Below, piece after piece: positions 35,111-43,116 of a stretch of 64,000 nucleotides of DNA. Origin of the DNA: Chryseobacterium indologenes (GTDB lineage Bacteria > Bacteroidota > Bacteroidia > Flavobacteriales > Weeksellaceae); assembly GCA_001013295.1 (NCBI GenBank), contig LAZY01000012.1, positions 1 to 64,000 on the forward strand, read 5' to 3'. A program made the position numbers and the translations under genes. The stretch's first letter is position 1. Each line of letters opens with the position of its first letter. The notes beneath the pieces are model-generated. The model had not been told where the DNA came from, made no database searches, and saw only the letters and a program-made list of their open reading frames with translations.

Positions 35111-35317
35111 GAAGGAAGCGGGGAGCTAGAGGATGGAAGTTGCTATTCTATGAAACCGAAATTCAACTCATTTTATTTAAATGGATCGAAATCTTTTTAG
35201 ATTAAAAATAATATGATTGAAGGAAGCAGGGAGATGGAGAATGGAAGTTGCTATTCTATGAAACAGAAATTCAACTTATTTTATTTAAATGGATAGAAAT
35301 CTTTTAGATTAAAAAAT
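35111..35317. repeat. two tandem copies of a roughly 100-bp unit (108-bp period)
   Basis: Unit 1 (35111-35210) and unit 2 (35219-35317) differ by only a few substitutions and small indels. Both run from gaaggaagc.ggga through ggaagttgctattctatgaaa to ttttagattaaaaa. No ORF spans them. They occupy the gene-free stretch of 35048-35486 between the small membrane protein and ffh. Confidence 0.85.
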
Positions 35318-35354
35318 GTTATTAAAGAATCTCACTTTTGTTTTATTGACTCCA

Positions 35355-35390
35355 AAAACTTCCTTCTCCCCTCTTCCAACTTCCCGCTTT
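35355..35390. repeat. inverted end related to the 35.1 kb repeat units
   Basis: The stretch aacttccttctcccctcttc... read in reverse gives GCGGGAAGTTGGAAGAGGGGAGAAGGAAG, a degenerate inverse of the start of units 1 and 2. The whole block of 35111-35390 thus has terminal inverted repeats. Confidence 0.6.
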
Positions 35391-35486
35391 AACCAAATAT
35401 CACTCTAATCCTTATAATATTAACACGATAATTCCCATGTTTCTCAAAAATTCCTTATTTTTGCAAACCTATAATTTACAATAAAT

Positions 35487-36848
35487 ATGTTTAATAGTTT
35501 ACAGGATAAATTAGACAAGGCATTACATAATATTTCCGGACGTGGAAAAATTACCGAAATCAATGTAGCGGAAACCGTAAAGGAAATCCGTAGAGCATTG
35601 GTGGATGCCGACGTTAACTATAAAGTTGCAAAAGATCTTACCAAAAGAGTTCAGGATAAAGCATTAGGCGAAAACGTTCTTACCTCCCTTACTCCAGGGC
35701 AGTTGATGACGAAAATCGTTCATGATGAATTGGTGGATCTGATGGGAGGTTCTCAGGAAGGAATCAATCTTTCAGGAAAGCCTTCTGTAATTCTTATCGC
35801 CGGTCTTCAGGGTTCGGGTAAAACCACTTTCTCCGGAAAGCTTGCTAATTATTTACAGACAAAAAGAAATAAAAAACCTTTATTGGTAGCATGTGACGTT
35901 TATCGTCCTGCTGCCATCGATCAGCTGAAAGTATTGGGAGGACAGATCAAAGTTCCTGTTTATACTGAAGAAGGTTCTACCAATCCATCTACCATTGCTG
36001 AAAATGCAATCAATTTTGCAAAAGCGAACGGTCATGATGTTGTCATCGTGGATACCGCAGGTCGTTTGGCGATTGACGAGCAGATGATGAACGAAATCAA
36101 ATCCGTACATTATTTCATCAAGCCGCAGGAAACTCTTTTCGTTGTAGACTCCATGACTGGTCAGGATGCTGTGAATACCGCTAAAGCATTCAACGACGCG
36201 TTGAACTTTGACGGGGTTGTTTTAACGAAATTAGACGGTGATACGAGAGGGGGTGCTGCATTGACGATCCGTTCTGTAGTTGAAAAACCGATCAAATTTA
36301 TCTCTACAGGAGAGAAAATGGAAGCTTTGGATCTTTTCTACCCGGAAAGGATGGCAGACAGAATCCTGGGAATGGGAGACGTTGTTTCCTTAGTAGAAAG
36401 AGCTCAGGAGCAGTTTGACGAAGAGGAAGCTAAAAAACTTCACAAGAAAATTGCTAAAAACGAGTTTGGTTTTGATGATTTCCTGAAGCAGATCAACCAG
36501 ATCAAGAAGATGGGTAACATGAAAGACCTTATGGGAATGATCCCTGGGGTTGGTAAAGCCATCAAAGATGTAGAGATCAGCGATGACGCTTTCAAACATA
36601 TTGAAGCGATTATCTACTCTATGACACCGGAAGAAAGAAGAAAGCCTTCTATCATCAATACTCAGAGAAAGAATAGAATTGCCAGAGGTGCAGGAAGAAA
36701 GATTGAAGATGTGAACCAACTGATGAAGCAATTCGATCAGATGGGTAAAATGATGAAGATGATGCAGGGACCTCAAGGAAAGCAAATGATGCAGATGATG
36801 AGCAAAATGCCAAATATGCCAGGAATGGGCGGAATGTTTGGAAAATAA
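35487..36848 (+). CDS. ffh: signal recognition particle protein Ffh
   Basis: This 453-residue SRP54 GTPase has an N domain (1-95), the G domain with GLQGSGKTT at 106-114, VDTAGR and LTKLDGDTRGG, and the Met-rich M domain ending MMKMMQGPQGKQMMQMMSKMPNMPGMGGMFGK. It binds 4.5S RNA and signal sequences and delivers ribosomes to FtsY at the membrane. It is transcribed alone, convergent with the barrel gene at 36.9 kb, sharing a bidirectional terminator. A TATTTTTG box at 35456-35463 is a candidate -7 element, but a matching -33 is not clear. Confidence 0.97.
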   Translation: MFNSLQDKLDKALHNISGRGKITEINVAETVKEIRRALVDADVNYKVAKDLTKRVQDKALGENVLTSLTPGQLMTKIVHDELVDLMGGSQEGINLSGKPSVILIAGLQGSGKTTFSGKLANYLQTKRNKKPLLVACDVYRPAAIDQLKVLGGQIKVPVYTEEGSTNPSTIAENAINFAKANGHDVVIVDTAGRLAIDEQMMNEIKSVHYFIKPQETLFVVDSMTGQDAVNTAKAFNDALNFDGVVLTKLDGDTRGGAALTIRSVVEKPIKFISTGEKMEALDLFYPERMADRILGMGDVVSLVERAQEQFDEEEAKKLHKKIAKNEFGFDDFLKQINQIKKMGNMKDLMGMIPGVGKAIKDVEISDDAFKHIEAIIYSMTPEERRKPSIINTQRKNRIARGAGRKIEDVNQLMKQFDQMGKMMKMMQGPQGKQMMQMMSKMPNMPGMGGMFGK

Positions 36849-36870
36849 GAAAAGAACACATTCAATATAT

Positions 36871-36901
36871 AAAATCCGGCTCAAAATTGAGCCGGATTTT
36901 T
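36871..36901. terminator. bidirectional terminator between ffh and the 36.9 kb barrel gene
   Basis: The perfect 13-bp stem aaaatccggctca / tgagccggatttt is flanked by Ts on both strands. It serves ffh on plus and the barrel gene on minus. Confidence 0.85.
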
Positions 36902-36925
36902 GTTTTTTATCTTCAAATAAGTTGA

Positions 36926-37588
36926 TTATTTATCAGACTTCTGCCCTTTCCCTTTGATAAAGTAAGAGAAACCTACATTAACTCCGAAAGTTTTGATATT
37001 CGTTTTAACCTCAGTATTCATAACAGTTTCTTTGTTTGAAAACTGATCATAAGAAATCCCCAAATTGATCCCTAAAGACTGAGTTGCCATATAAGTTACT
37101 CCTCCTTTTACTTTCCATGCCAAACCATCTGTAGTAGTCTCTGTATCCTGTCTTAATAAAGGATCAACGCCTTCAGTATTGATGTTACTATTATAAAAAG
37201 AATATTTTGTCTTATTGGATGCATATCCAATCCCTGCCCCTAAAAATGGCACAAGCTTGCTGGAATTAGTAAAATAATACGTAGCTGTAGGCATTACAGA
37301 AAATGTAGAACTTGTGTTTTTAGCCCCTTGAAATTTAGTGGTAGTAGTAACGTATCCTAAGTCGATACCAACTGCCAGTTTATCAATAACAAAGTAACCT
37401 ACAGAAGGTACAATTGAGAACGAGTTTTCCTTAGGCCCGTCAACAGAGTTTCCTCCTACTTTTACAGTAGCCGTAGTGTTGTTAAAACCCATTCCGGTAT
37501 TTCCACTGATTACCCAGTCCCCTTTAGTCATTTGGGCATTAGAAAGCCCACAAAGTGCCACAGCACCCATTAATAGTAATTTTTTCAT
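36926..37588 (-). CDS. outer-membrane beta-barrel protein (tandem family, copy 1)
   Basis: The 220-residue protein has a signal peptide (MKKLLLMGAVALCGLSNAQ) and alternating strands typical of small barrels (SFSIVPSVGYFVIDKLAVGIDLGYVTTTTKF, LVPFLGAGIGYAS, TFGVNVGFSYF). It ends in a charged tail GKGQKSDK after the last strand. It is the first of three adjacent barrel genes with near-identical signal peptides and the shared VPxVGYFVxxxLAVGLxLGY motif. Function is unknown; such proteins are often called OmpW/OmpA-barrel-like. Confidence 0.8.
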   Translation of the reverse strand: MKKLLLMGAVALCGLSNAQMTKGDWVISGNTGMGFNNTTATVKVGGNSVDGPKENSFSIVPSVGYFVIDKLAVGIDLGYVTTTTKFQGAKNTSSTFSVMPTATYYFTNSSKLVPFLGAGIGYASNKTKYSFYNSNINTEGVDPLLRQDTETTTDGLAWKVKGGVTYMATQSLGINLGISYDQFSNKETVMNTEVKTNIKTFGVNVGFSYFIKGKGQKSDK

Positions 37589-37626
37589 GGTTATTATTTA
37601 AAAAAATGTTTCCAAAAATACGAAAA

Positions 37627-37649
37627 AGCCCCGAGAAAATCTCAGGGCT
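37627..37649 (-). terminator. terminator of the 37.7 kb barrel gene
   Basis: The stem agccccgaga / tctcagggct reads into Ts on the minus strand. Confidence 0.7.
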
Positions 37650-37675
37650 CTATTATTTGTTGTATGTTTTGTTGA

Positions 37676-38368
37676 TTATTTTGCGAATACATATTTAACT
37701 CCGAAAGTTACAGAAGATAAATTGATCCCAAATTTATAATTATTCAACCTCTTCGCTCCATCAAGATCTCTTTTGGAAGTGTTGTATCCTAATTCCCCTA
37801 TCGTAGCTTCTATCGACCAGTTTTTATTTAGAAAATAATCTAATCCCGGCTTAATATTAACTCCAATTTTTGTATAATTATTCTTTACAGAAAACGAAGG
37901 AGAAAGCATTGGATCTCCCATTTCAATCTCGCTGTTGGAATCAAATTTCTCCTGTCCGAATTCTAACGGAACCTGCAACTGACCAAAGAAGTACAGTTTT
38001 TCAGACAAAGTCCAGTATTTTCTCACAAATGGCGCAACAACAAATGCATTGGTCGTTTCCTTTATCTCCAATAAATTGCTGATGCCAGGGTTCCCTATTG
38101 TATATTTGCCCACAGTACTTTTATATCCCAGTCCCAATCCTACAGCAAGGTTAGTATCAACAAAATACCCCACTGTAGGAATAACTTTTACAGCATCCTC
38201 TTTTATCCGGGTATTCAAATTTATGCTGTTATTAAATGTCTCATTTACTTCATTTCTTTCTGTGTGAGTGTAGTCCACCTGTCCTGAAAGATAGGCTGTC
38301 CCTTTAGCAATCTGAGCCTGTGATAGACCAAAAAGTACAACAGTACCTGTCAATAAGAGTTTTTTCAT
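37676..38368 (-). CDS. outer-membrane beta-barrel protein (tandem family, copy 2)
   Basis: The 230-residue protein starts with a signal peptide (MKKLLLTGTVVLFGLSQAQ). It is closely similar to the next gene at 38445: IAKGTxYLSG at the mature start, FVRKYWTLSEKLYFFGQLQVP in the middle, VKPGLDYFLNKNWSIEATIGELGYN, and the same end SSVTFGVKYVFAK. A terminal Phe-Ala-Lys after the last strand is unusual but shared by both. Each gene has its own terminator, so they are likely expressed independently. Confidence 0.82.
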   Translation of the reverse strand: MKKLLLTGTVVLFGLSQAQIAKGTAYLSGQVDYTHTERNEVNETFNNSINLNTRIKEDAVKVIPTVGYFVDTNLAVGLGLGYKSTVGKYTIGNPGISNLLEIKETTNAFVVAPFVRKYWTLSEKLYFFGQLQVPLEFGQEKFDSNSEIEMGDPMLSPSFSVKNNYTKIGVNIKPGLDYFLNKNWSIEATIGELGYNTSKRDLDGAKRLNNYKFGINLSSVTFGVKYVFAK

Positions 38369-38398
38369 GATTTTATATAGTTATATTGCAAGCAAAAA

Positions 38399-38421
38399 AA
38401 GCCCTGAGAAATTCTCAAGGC
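38399..38421 (-). terminator. terminator of the 38.4 kb barrel gene
   Basis: The stem gccctgagaa / ttctcaaggc reads into a run of seven Ts on the minus strand. Confidence 0.7.
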
Positions 38422-38444
38422 TTCGTTGCTATATGCTTTGTTTA

Positions 38445-39089
38445 TTATTTTGCAAATACATATTTAACTCCAAAAGTTACAGAAGATAACTTTAATCCGA
38501 AGTTATAGTTGTTTGTAGCATCACCATCTTTTGGCTTGAAGTTGTTGTAACCAAACTCACCGATAGTAGCTTCGATAGTCCAGTTTTTGTTTAGGAAATA
38601 ATCTAAACCTGGCTTCACAGTTACACCGATTTGAGTGTATTTAGCTTCAGTAGAAGTAGAGTTAGAAACTGTAGAATTTCCTACTGTAGTTACTGTGTTA
38701 GTCTCTTCTTTAGTTTTACCAAACTGCATTGGAACAGCTAACTGTCCGAAGAAATATAACTTGTCAGATAAAGTCCAGTATTTTCTTACAAAAGGCTCAA
38801 CAACAAAAGCTGGCTTCTTAGTAATTCCTTCACTTACTGTTAATGGTGAATTAGTAGTAGTTGTAGTTTTATCATTTTGATAACCAACACCTAAACCAAT
38901 TGCTAAGTTAGTGTTAACAAAATATCCAACTCTCGGTAGTACGTTGAAGTTTTCTTCTTTGTAGTTTCCATTGTTAGTTTCTTTTTGAGAATAACCAACA
39001 GATCCTGATAAATATGTAGTTCCTTTAGCAATCTGAGCGTTTGATAAACCAAAAAGTGCAACAGCACCCGCTAATAATATTTTTTTCAT
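38445..39089 (-). CDS. outer-membrane beta-barrel protein (tandem family, copy 3)
   Basis: The 214-residue protein has a signal peptide (MKKILLAGAVALFGLSNAQ). It shares VLPRVGYFVNTNLAIGLGVGYQNDKT, FVRKYWTLSDKLYFFGQL and the SSVTFGVKYVFAK end with copy 2. Lengths of the Thr/Asn-rich loops differ between copies, as expected for surface-exposed loops. A TAAATTTG box on the minus strand (39126-39119) lies about 30 bases upstream of the start. Confidence 0.82.
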   Translation of the reverse strand: MKKILLAGAVALFGLSNAQIAKGTTYLSGSVGYSQKETNNGNYKEENFNVLPRVGYFVNTNLAIGLGVGYQNDKTTTTTNSPLTVSEGITKKPAFVVEPFVRKYWTLSDKLYFFGQLAVPMQFGKTKEETNTVTTVGNSTVSNSTSTEAKYTQIGVTVKPGLDYFLNKNWTIEATIGEFGYNNFKPKDGDATNNYNFGLKLSSVTFGVKYVFAK

Positions 39090-39693
39090 TTTAAAAAAAT
39101 TTTAATACTTTCTGGAGGCAAATTTACAGTCGTCCTCACTAATATTAAAATTTGTTAATGTGATTAATATCATTGTTAAAATTCTAGCCTTTACAATAAT
39201 AATTCATATCAAAGAGATCTCTTTAGGTTTTTCACAATATTATGAATAAAAAAATTACAAATCATTAACCAGAGCGCAATATACTTAGGTTTTTAAATTT
39301 TTCATTTTTTCTTAAAATCATTCAAATCCTGTTATTTTCCCAAAATCGATTAACTTAAAATGTTAATTTTTAAGTTATTAAGTCTTAAAATCTAAACAAA
39401 TGTTTATAATTTCAAATATTTTTTATTGGTTTAAACGCTGTAAATGAAGCAAAACCGTGATGCCATCAAGGTAAAACATCCAGCAGAGATAAGAATTAAA
39501 AGAACCTCATTGAAATTTCACATTCCCTTACCCTGCAAAAAAATACCTGTTTCAAAAAACATTGAGATTTAGTTTTAATCCGTTTTTTTTATAAAGGGCA
39601 ATAAAATATGAGATCCTTGCTTAATATTGAGTTAACATACTCTAAACAAAAACTCCGGCCTTCGGCCGGAGTTTAGCATATTTGATAAATTTC
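39090..39693. other. gene-free AT-rich stretch between barrel genes
   Basis: No convincing coding region is present in these 604 bases. The longest hint is a 23-codon plus-strand frame from the ATG at 39444. One hairpin is visible (taacttaaaa...ttttaagtta, 39351-39377), plus the terminator of the next gene at 39648-39674. It is the longest gene-free interval in the window and may hold the regulatory region for the 38.4 kb barrel gene. Confidence 0.6.
39648..39674 (-). terminator. terminator of the 39.7 kb barrel gene
   Basis: The 11-bp stem aaactccggcc / ggccggagttt closes on a TTCG-type loop and is followed by Ts on the minus strand. Confidence 0.8.
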
Positions 39694-40191
39694 TTATTTC
39701 AGGAAGAAATTATAACCAATGTTAACAGCTCCTACAGTCCAGTCATGTTTGTACCAACCATAGTCACGTCTGTTACTGATCGACTGGTATCCTAAATACA
39801 ACTCCCCTTTAGCCATCTGGTATCCGAATTTAGGCTGTGCATAGAAACCACCATCAACACCATCTTTAGTAGAAATACCATATCCAAGGTCTAATCCTAC
39901 GAAGATAGGCGCTCCTTTAAACTTATATTTACCGGAAACTGCTACAGGAATAAATCCGAAATCATCAAAGTGATCTTTTCCGAAAAAGTGAGAGTATCCT
40001 GTTGTTACCCCAAGATCAAAACCTTTAGCAATATTCCACATATAAGCAGCATCCACTCCCAGTGTAAATGAAGATACATTACTTGCATCAGATACCGGAA
40101 CTCCGATATGCCCACCAATTTTAAAACCTTCCTGCGCCTGAACAGCACCTCCTAAAAGTGCAAAAGCACCTAGTAATAATAGTTTTTTCAT
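39694..40191 (-). CDS. small outer-membrane beta-barrel protein
   Basis: The 165-residue protein has a signal peptide (MKKLLLLGAFALLGGAVQAQ). About eight short strands follow (FKIGGHIGVPVSD, FTLGVDAAYMWNI, FDLGVTTGYSHFF, APIFVGLDLGYGIS), ending in GAVNIGYNFFLK, a classic barrel terminus. It is similar in style to the neighbouring barrels but lacks their WTLSxKLYFFGQL block, so it belongs to a separate family. Function is unknown. Confidence 0.8.
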   Translation of the reverse strand: MKKLLLLGAFALLGGAVQAQEGFKIGGHIGVPVSDASNVSSFTLGVDAAYMWNIAKGFDLGVTTGYSHFFGKDHFDDFGFIPVAVSGKYKFKGAPIFVGLDLGYGISTKDGVDGGFYAQPKFGYQMAKGELYLGYQSISNRRDYGWYKHDWTVGAVNIGYNFFLK

Positions 40192-40280
40192 TTTTTTAGT
40201 AGCTTTAAATTACGCGGCAAAGGTACTAATTATTTTTCATCACAAAAGCCGAACGCAGGAATCCGGTTCTCTGTAATGCA

Positions 40281-40309
40281 AAAACCAGGACTATTCCGTC
40301 CTGGTTTTT
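40281..40309 (-). terminator. terminator of the 40.3 kb PorT-like gene
   Basis: The stem aaaaaccagga / tcctggttttt reads into Ts on the minus strand. Confidence 0.75.
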
Positions 40310-40336
40310 AATTATTTACGATCAAATTTTTCAGAA

Positions 40337-41014
40337 TTAGTTTCCTCCGAATTTGAAACCTATTCCTACCTGAACGAAGCTATTCTTCAGAGTTCCATTT
40401 TCACCATCTTGCTTTTTCATCAGGTTAGAAACGCCTAAGTTGTATCTTGCATCAAAGAACAATCCGTTCTCAAGGGTATATTCAGCACCAACAAACGGAG
40501 CCAAATTCAGCTTATTCATGTGGTCTTTCACATCTTCCGTTTCACTTGTAGAATCAGACACCGTCTGACCTCCTGCTGATCCTGTTAAATCAGCTGTTAC
40601 TTTTATTTTTGCAGAAGTGATAATTCCGACATTCAGACCTGCTGCAAATGCTAAATTTTCTGTAGCATAATATTTCGCACTCACAGGGATCTGTACGGTT
40701 CCTATTTTCCAATCAGATTTTTCAGTCCCTGTAACTGTAGCTCCCATCATGCTATATGAAACAGTTTCTTCTTGTTTACCTCCTATCGGCGAGTATAATA
40801 CTTCTCCCTGTACAGCAAACTTATCGTTGAATTTATATTCAGCCATTGCACCCACATAAAAAGTAGATTTTGCATCAAATTTGTAAGTACGCCCCTCACC
40901 AGTTGCTTTAAGCATTGATAAAGAATAACCCGCTTTAGGTCCAAATTTAAATTCCTGAGCGTTTGCAGAAATTCCCAATACAGCGACCGCTGCAGTAAGT
41001 AAAAGTTTTTTCAT
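40337..41014 (-). CDS. PorT-like outer-membrane beta-barrel protein
   Basis: The likely start is the ATG at 41012-41014, which gives the signal peptide MKKLLLTAAVAVLGISANAQ. The mature part of about 205 residues opens EFKFGPKAGYSLSML and contains YKFNDKFAVQGEVLYSPIGGKQ and LNLAPFVGAEYTLENGLFFDARYNLG. The end SFVQVGIGFKFGGN is barrel-like. This FGxKAGYxLS pattern is common to the outer-membrane PorT-like domain of Bacteroidota. The resemblance to true PorT of the T9SS is only at domain level. Confidence 0.8.
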   Translation of the reverse strand: MKKLLLTAAVAVLGISANAQEFKFGPKAGYSLSMLKATGEGRTYKFDAKSTFYVGAMAEYKFNDKFAVQGEVLYSPIGGKQEETVSYSMMGATVTGTEKSDWKIGTVQIPVSAKYYATENLAFAAGLNVGIITSAKIKVTADLTGSAGGQTVSDSTSETEDVKDHMNKLNLAPFVGAEYTLENGLFFDARYNLGVSNLMKKQDGENGTLKNSFVQVGIGFKFGGN

Positions 41015-41132
41015 TGTTGTTAGTTCTAAGTTTAAGGACTGCAAAACTAATTATTTTTTTTAAAACACCAAATTTTGTCTTAAAATTTAGCGTTAATAAA
41101 AGGTTAACGAAAACTTTTACATTATTCTCCTA

Positions 41133-42092
41133 CTAGTCGTTTCTCAGTCTTTTCTCTTCATCGTTATAAGCAAGGATAATCTTTCTTACCACCGGGTGTC
41201 TTACTACATCCTCTTCTGTAAGATGCACAAATCCAATCTCTTTCACGCCACTTAAAATTCTCATTGCTTCTTTCAGCCCCGACTGTTGGTTTTTCGGAAG
41301 GTCAATCTGGCTTGGGTCTCCGGTAATAATGAACTTGGCATTCATCCCCATTCTCGTCAGGAACATTTTCATCTGAGCATGGGTGGTATTCTGCGCTTCA
41401 TCAAGAATTACGAAAGCATCATCCAGGGTACGCCCTCTCATAAAAGCCAAAGGAGCTACCTCAATCACTTTTTTCTCCATAAAGCCTTCAAGCTTTTCAT
41501 GAGGGATCATATCTCTAAGTGCGTCATATAAAGGCTGCAAATAAGGATCCAGTTTTTCTTTAAGGTCTCCCGGCAAAAATCCAAGACTCTCCCCTGCTTC
41601 CACAGCAGGTCTTGTCAGAACGATTCTTTTTACCTCTTTATCTCTTAAAGCTCTTGCCGCCAATGCTACACTCGTATATGTTTTTCCGGTTCCAGCAGGA
41701 CCTATGGCAAAAACCATGTCCTTTTTTTCCGTTTCTTTTACCAGTTTTTTAAGATTGGTAGTTTTCGCCTTAATAACTTTTCCGTTTACTCCTTTTACGA
41801 TAATATCCTGGTCAAAGATCAGTTGTTTCTCGTTTTCATCTTTAATATTCAATATATTTTCAACGTCTTTCAGCCCTATTGAATTGTTTTTGGAGATGAA
41901 TTTTAGAATATCATCCAGTTTTTGCTTCAGTATATCCAGGGCTTCCTGATTTCCCATCGCAAAGATGAAATGATCTCTTCCTGTAATTTTAAGGGTTGGA
42001 AAGGTTGATTTTATTAAGTTGAAATATTGGTTATTAACTCCATAGAAGATTTTTGCGTCAATATCTTCCAAATCATATGTTAATTCAAACAT
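41133..42092 (-). CDS. phoH: PhoH-family ATPase
   Basis: The 319-residue protein has the PhoH P-loop GPAGTGKT at 131-138 and Walker B FVILDEAQN near 227. The block RPAVEAGESLGFLPGDLKEKLDPYLQPLYDAL is diagnostic of PhoH. An N-terminal KH-like region precedes it. The family is a cytosolic NTPase, often linked to RNA metabolism and phosphate or stress responses. It is divergent from the SAM hydroxide adenosyltransferase gene, with promoters for both in the gap. Confidence 0.94.
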   Translation of the reverse strand: MFELTYDLEDIDAKIFYGVNNQYFNLIKSTFPTLKITGRDHFIFAMGNQEALDILKQKLDDILKFISKNNSIGLKDVENILNIKDENEKQLIFDQDIIVKGVNGKVIKAKTTNLKKLVKETEKKDMVFAIGPAGTGKTYTSVALAARALRDKEVKRIVLTRPAVEAGESLGFLPGDLKEKLDPYLQPLYDALRDMIPHEKLEGFMEKKVIEVAPLAFMRGRTLDDAFVILDEAQNTTHAQMKMFLTRMGMNAKFIITGDPSQIDLPKNQQSGLKEAMRILSGVKEIGFVHLTEEDVVRHPVVRKIILAYNDEEKRLRND

Positions 42093-42134
42093 GCAGTATT
42101 TTTATTTTTAGATTTTAAAATTAAAGCTTTTTTT

Positions 42135-42162
42135 CAAATTTATATCAAATTCTTTTCAACAA
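42135..42162 (-). promoter_or_regulatory. candidate promoter of phoH
   Basis: On the minus strand TTG (42162-42160), a 17-base spacer and TAAATTTG (42142-42135) fit the Bacteroidota consensus, about 43 bases upstream of the phoH start. Confidence 0.6.
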
Positions 42163-42189
42163 TCTTTCGGGCTTTCTTTTTATTTTAAA

Positions 42190-42197
42190 TAACTTTG
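42190..42197 (+). promoter_or_regulatory. candidate -7 box of the SAM hydroxide adenosyltransferase gene
   Basis: TAACTTTG matches TAnnTTTG and lies 28 bases upstream of the ATG at 42226. The -33 element is only weakly matched. Confidence 0.45.
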
Positions 42198-42225
42198 CAA
42201 TACTACACTATTCGATACATTGCTC

Positions 42226-43053
42226 ATGTCAATTATTACCCTTACTTCGGATTTCGGAAATTTAGATTACAGAGTTGCCGCTGTGAAAGGCAATATTCTG
42301 TCTCTAAATCCTGAGGTTAATATTATTGATATAACCCACGACATCCAGGCATTCAACCTTATACAGACATCGTATATTGTAAGAAATGCATATAAATATT
42401 TCCCGAAAGGGACCATTCACATTCTGTCTGTAGACAGTTTTTATCATAAATCAAGAAAAAATATTCTTTATAAAGCGGACGGATCTTATTTCCTGGCGGC
42501 AGACAATGGCCTTTTAAGCCTTATCTTTTTTGATATTAAGCCGGAAGCCATCTATGAGCTTACACTCAACAACCGTTTTGATGACGTCATTGATTTCACA
42601 TCTACGGATATTTTCGTTCCCGCTGCGGTACACCTGGCCAATGGTGGACTTCCTGAAGTCATCGGACGGAAGATAGATACCGCTAAGCAGCTTATGTTCC
42701 CAAGAGCAGTATACAACGAGTCTGAAGGAATGATCATTGGAGAAGTCACCTATATTGATAATTTCGGAAATATAATCTCAAATATCAACAAAGATTTTTT
42801 CGAAAATATCAGCAAAGGATACAATGGTTTTACGATAAAATTCAGAAACCTGAGTCTTTCGAGAGTATTTTCGAGTCATACAGAGGTCGTTTCGGACTGG
42901 GAAAGGGAGACAGAATTCCATGGTCAGTCTGCAGCCATCTTCAATGACAGTCAGCTATTGGAGCTTACTATCTACAAAGGGAGCAAGAAAAACGGTGCTA
43001 AAAGCCTGTTTGGCTTGAATGTAGGCGAGAATATCTACATTGAGTTCAGCTAA
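42226..43053 (+). CDS. SAM hydroxide adenosyltransferase (DUF62 family)
   Basis: About 275 residues starting MSIITLTSDFGNLDYRVAAVKG at the ATG 42226; a TTG six bases earlier is a weaker alternative. The family hydrolyses S-adenosylmethionine to adenosine and methionine using an activated water, and is related to the fluorinase and chlorinase. The conserved Asp-rich opening (TSDFG), the VDSFYHKSRKN region, AADNGLLS and the C-terminal-domain YIDNFGNIISNI are present. The long loop that marks the true fluorinase is not apparent. It is followed after 63 bases by an E2 gene with its own promoter-like box. Confidence 0.85.
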   Translation: MSIITLTSDFGNLDYRVAAVKGNILSLNPEVNIIDITHDIQAFNLIQTSYIVRNAYKYFPKGTIHILSVDSFYHKSRKNILYKADGSYFLAADNGLLSLIFFDIKPEAIYELTLNNRFDDVIDFTSTDIFVPAAVHLANGGLPEVIGRKIDTAKQLMFPRAVYNESEGMIIGEVTYIDNFGNIISNINKDFFENISKGYNGFTIKFRNLSLSRVFSSHTEVVSDWERETEFHGQSAAIFNDSQLLELTIYKGSKKNGAKSLFGLNVGENIYIEFS

Positions 43054-43088
43054 AATTATATATTTCATAAAAAAACCGATTTTTTTTA

Positions 43089-43096
43089 TATATTTG
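43089..43096 (+). promoter_or_regulatory. candidate -7 box of the 43.1 kb E2 gene
   Basis: TATATTTG matches TAnnTTTG 20 bases before the ATG. The upstream -33 match is poor because of the poly-T stretch. Confidence 0.5.
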
Positions 43097-43116
43097 TCAA
43101 AATCTAAAAATCAAAA

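Noticed and set aside
35048..35486. CRISPR array
   Set aside because: There are only two long direct units, with no short repeats or spacers and no cas genes anywhere in the window.
36390..36884. Minus-strand ORF of 164 codons rich in His and Leu
   Set aside because: It is the complement of the Met-rich ffh M domain; the composition is explained by ATG/CAT codons read backwards.
39444..39515. 23-codon plus-strand frame (MKQNRDAIKV...)
   Set aside because: It is too short, has no promoter or conserved neighbour, and is expected by chance in a 600-base gap.
42226..43053. Fluorinase/chlorinase assignment
   Set aside because: The protein belongs to the same superfamily, but I do not see the long loop insertion typical of the halogenases, so the common hydroxide adenosyltransferase is the safer call.
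43060..43090. Terminator between the SAM hydroxide adenosyltransferase and E2 genes
   Set aside because: The A-run, CCGA and T-run can pair only weakly as A:T without a GC stem.
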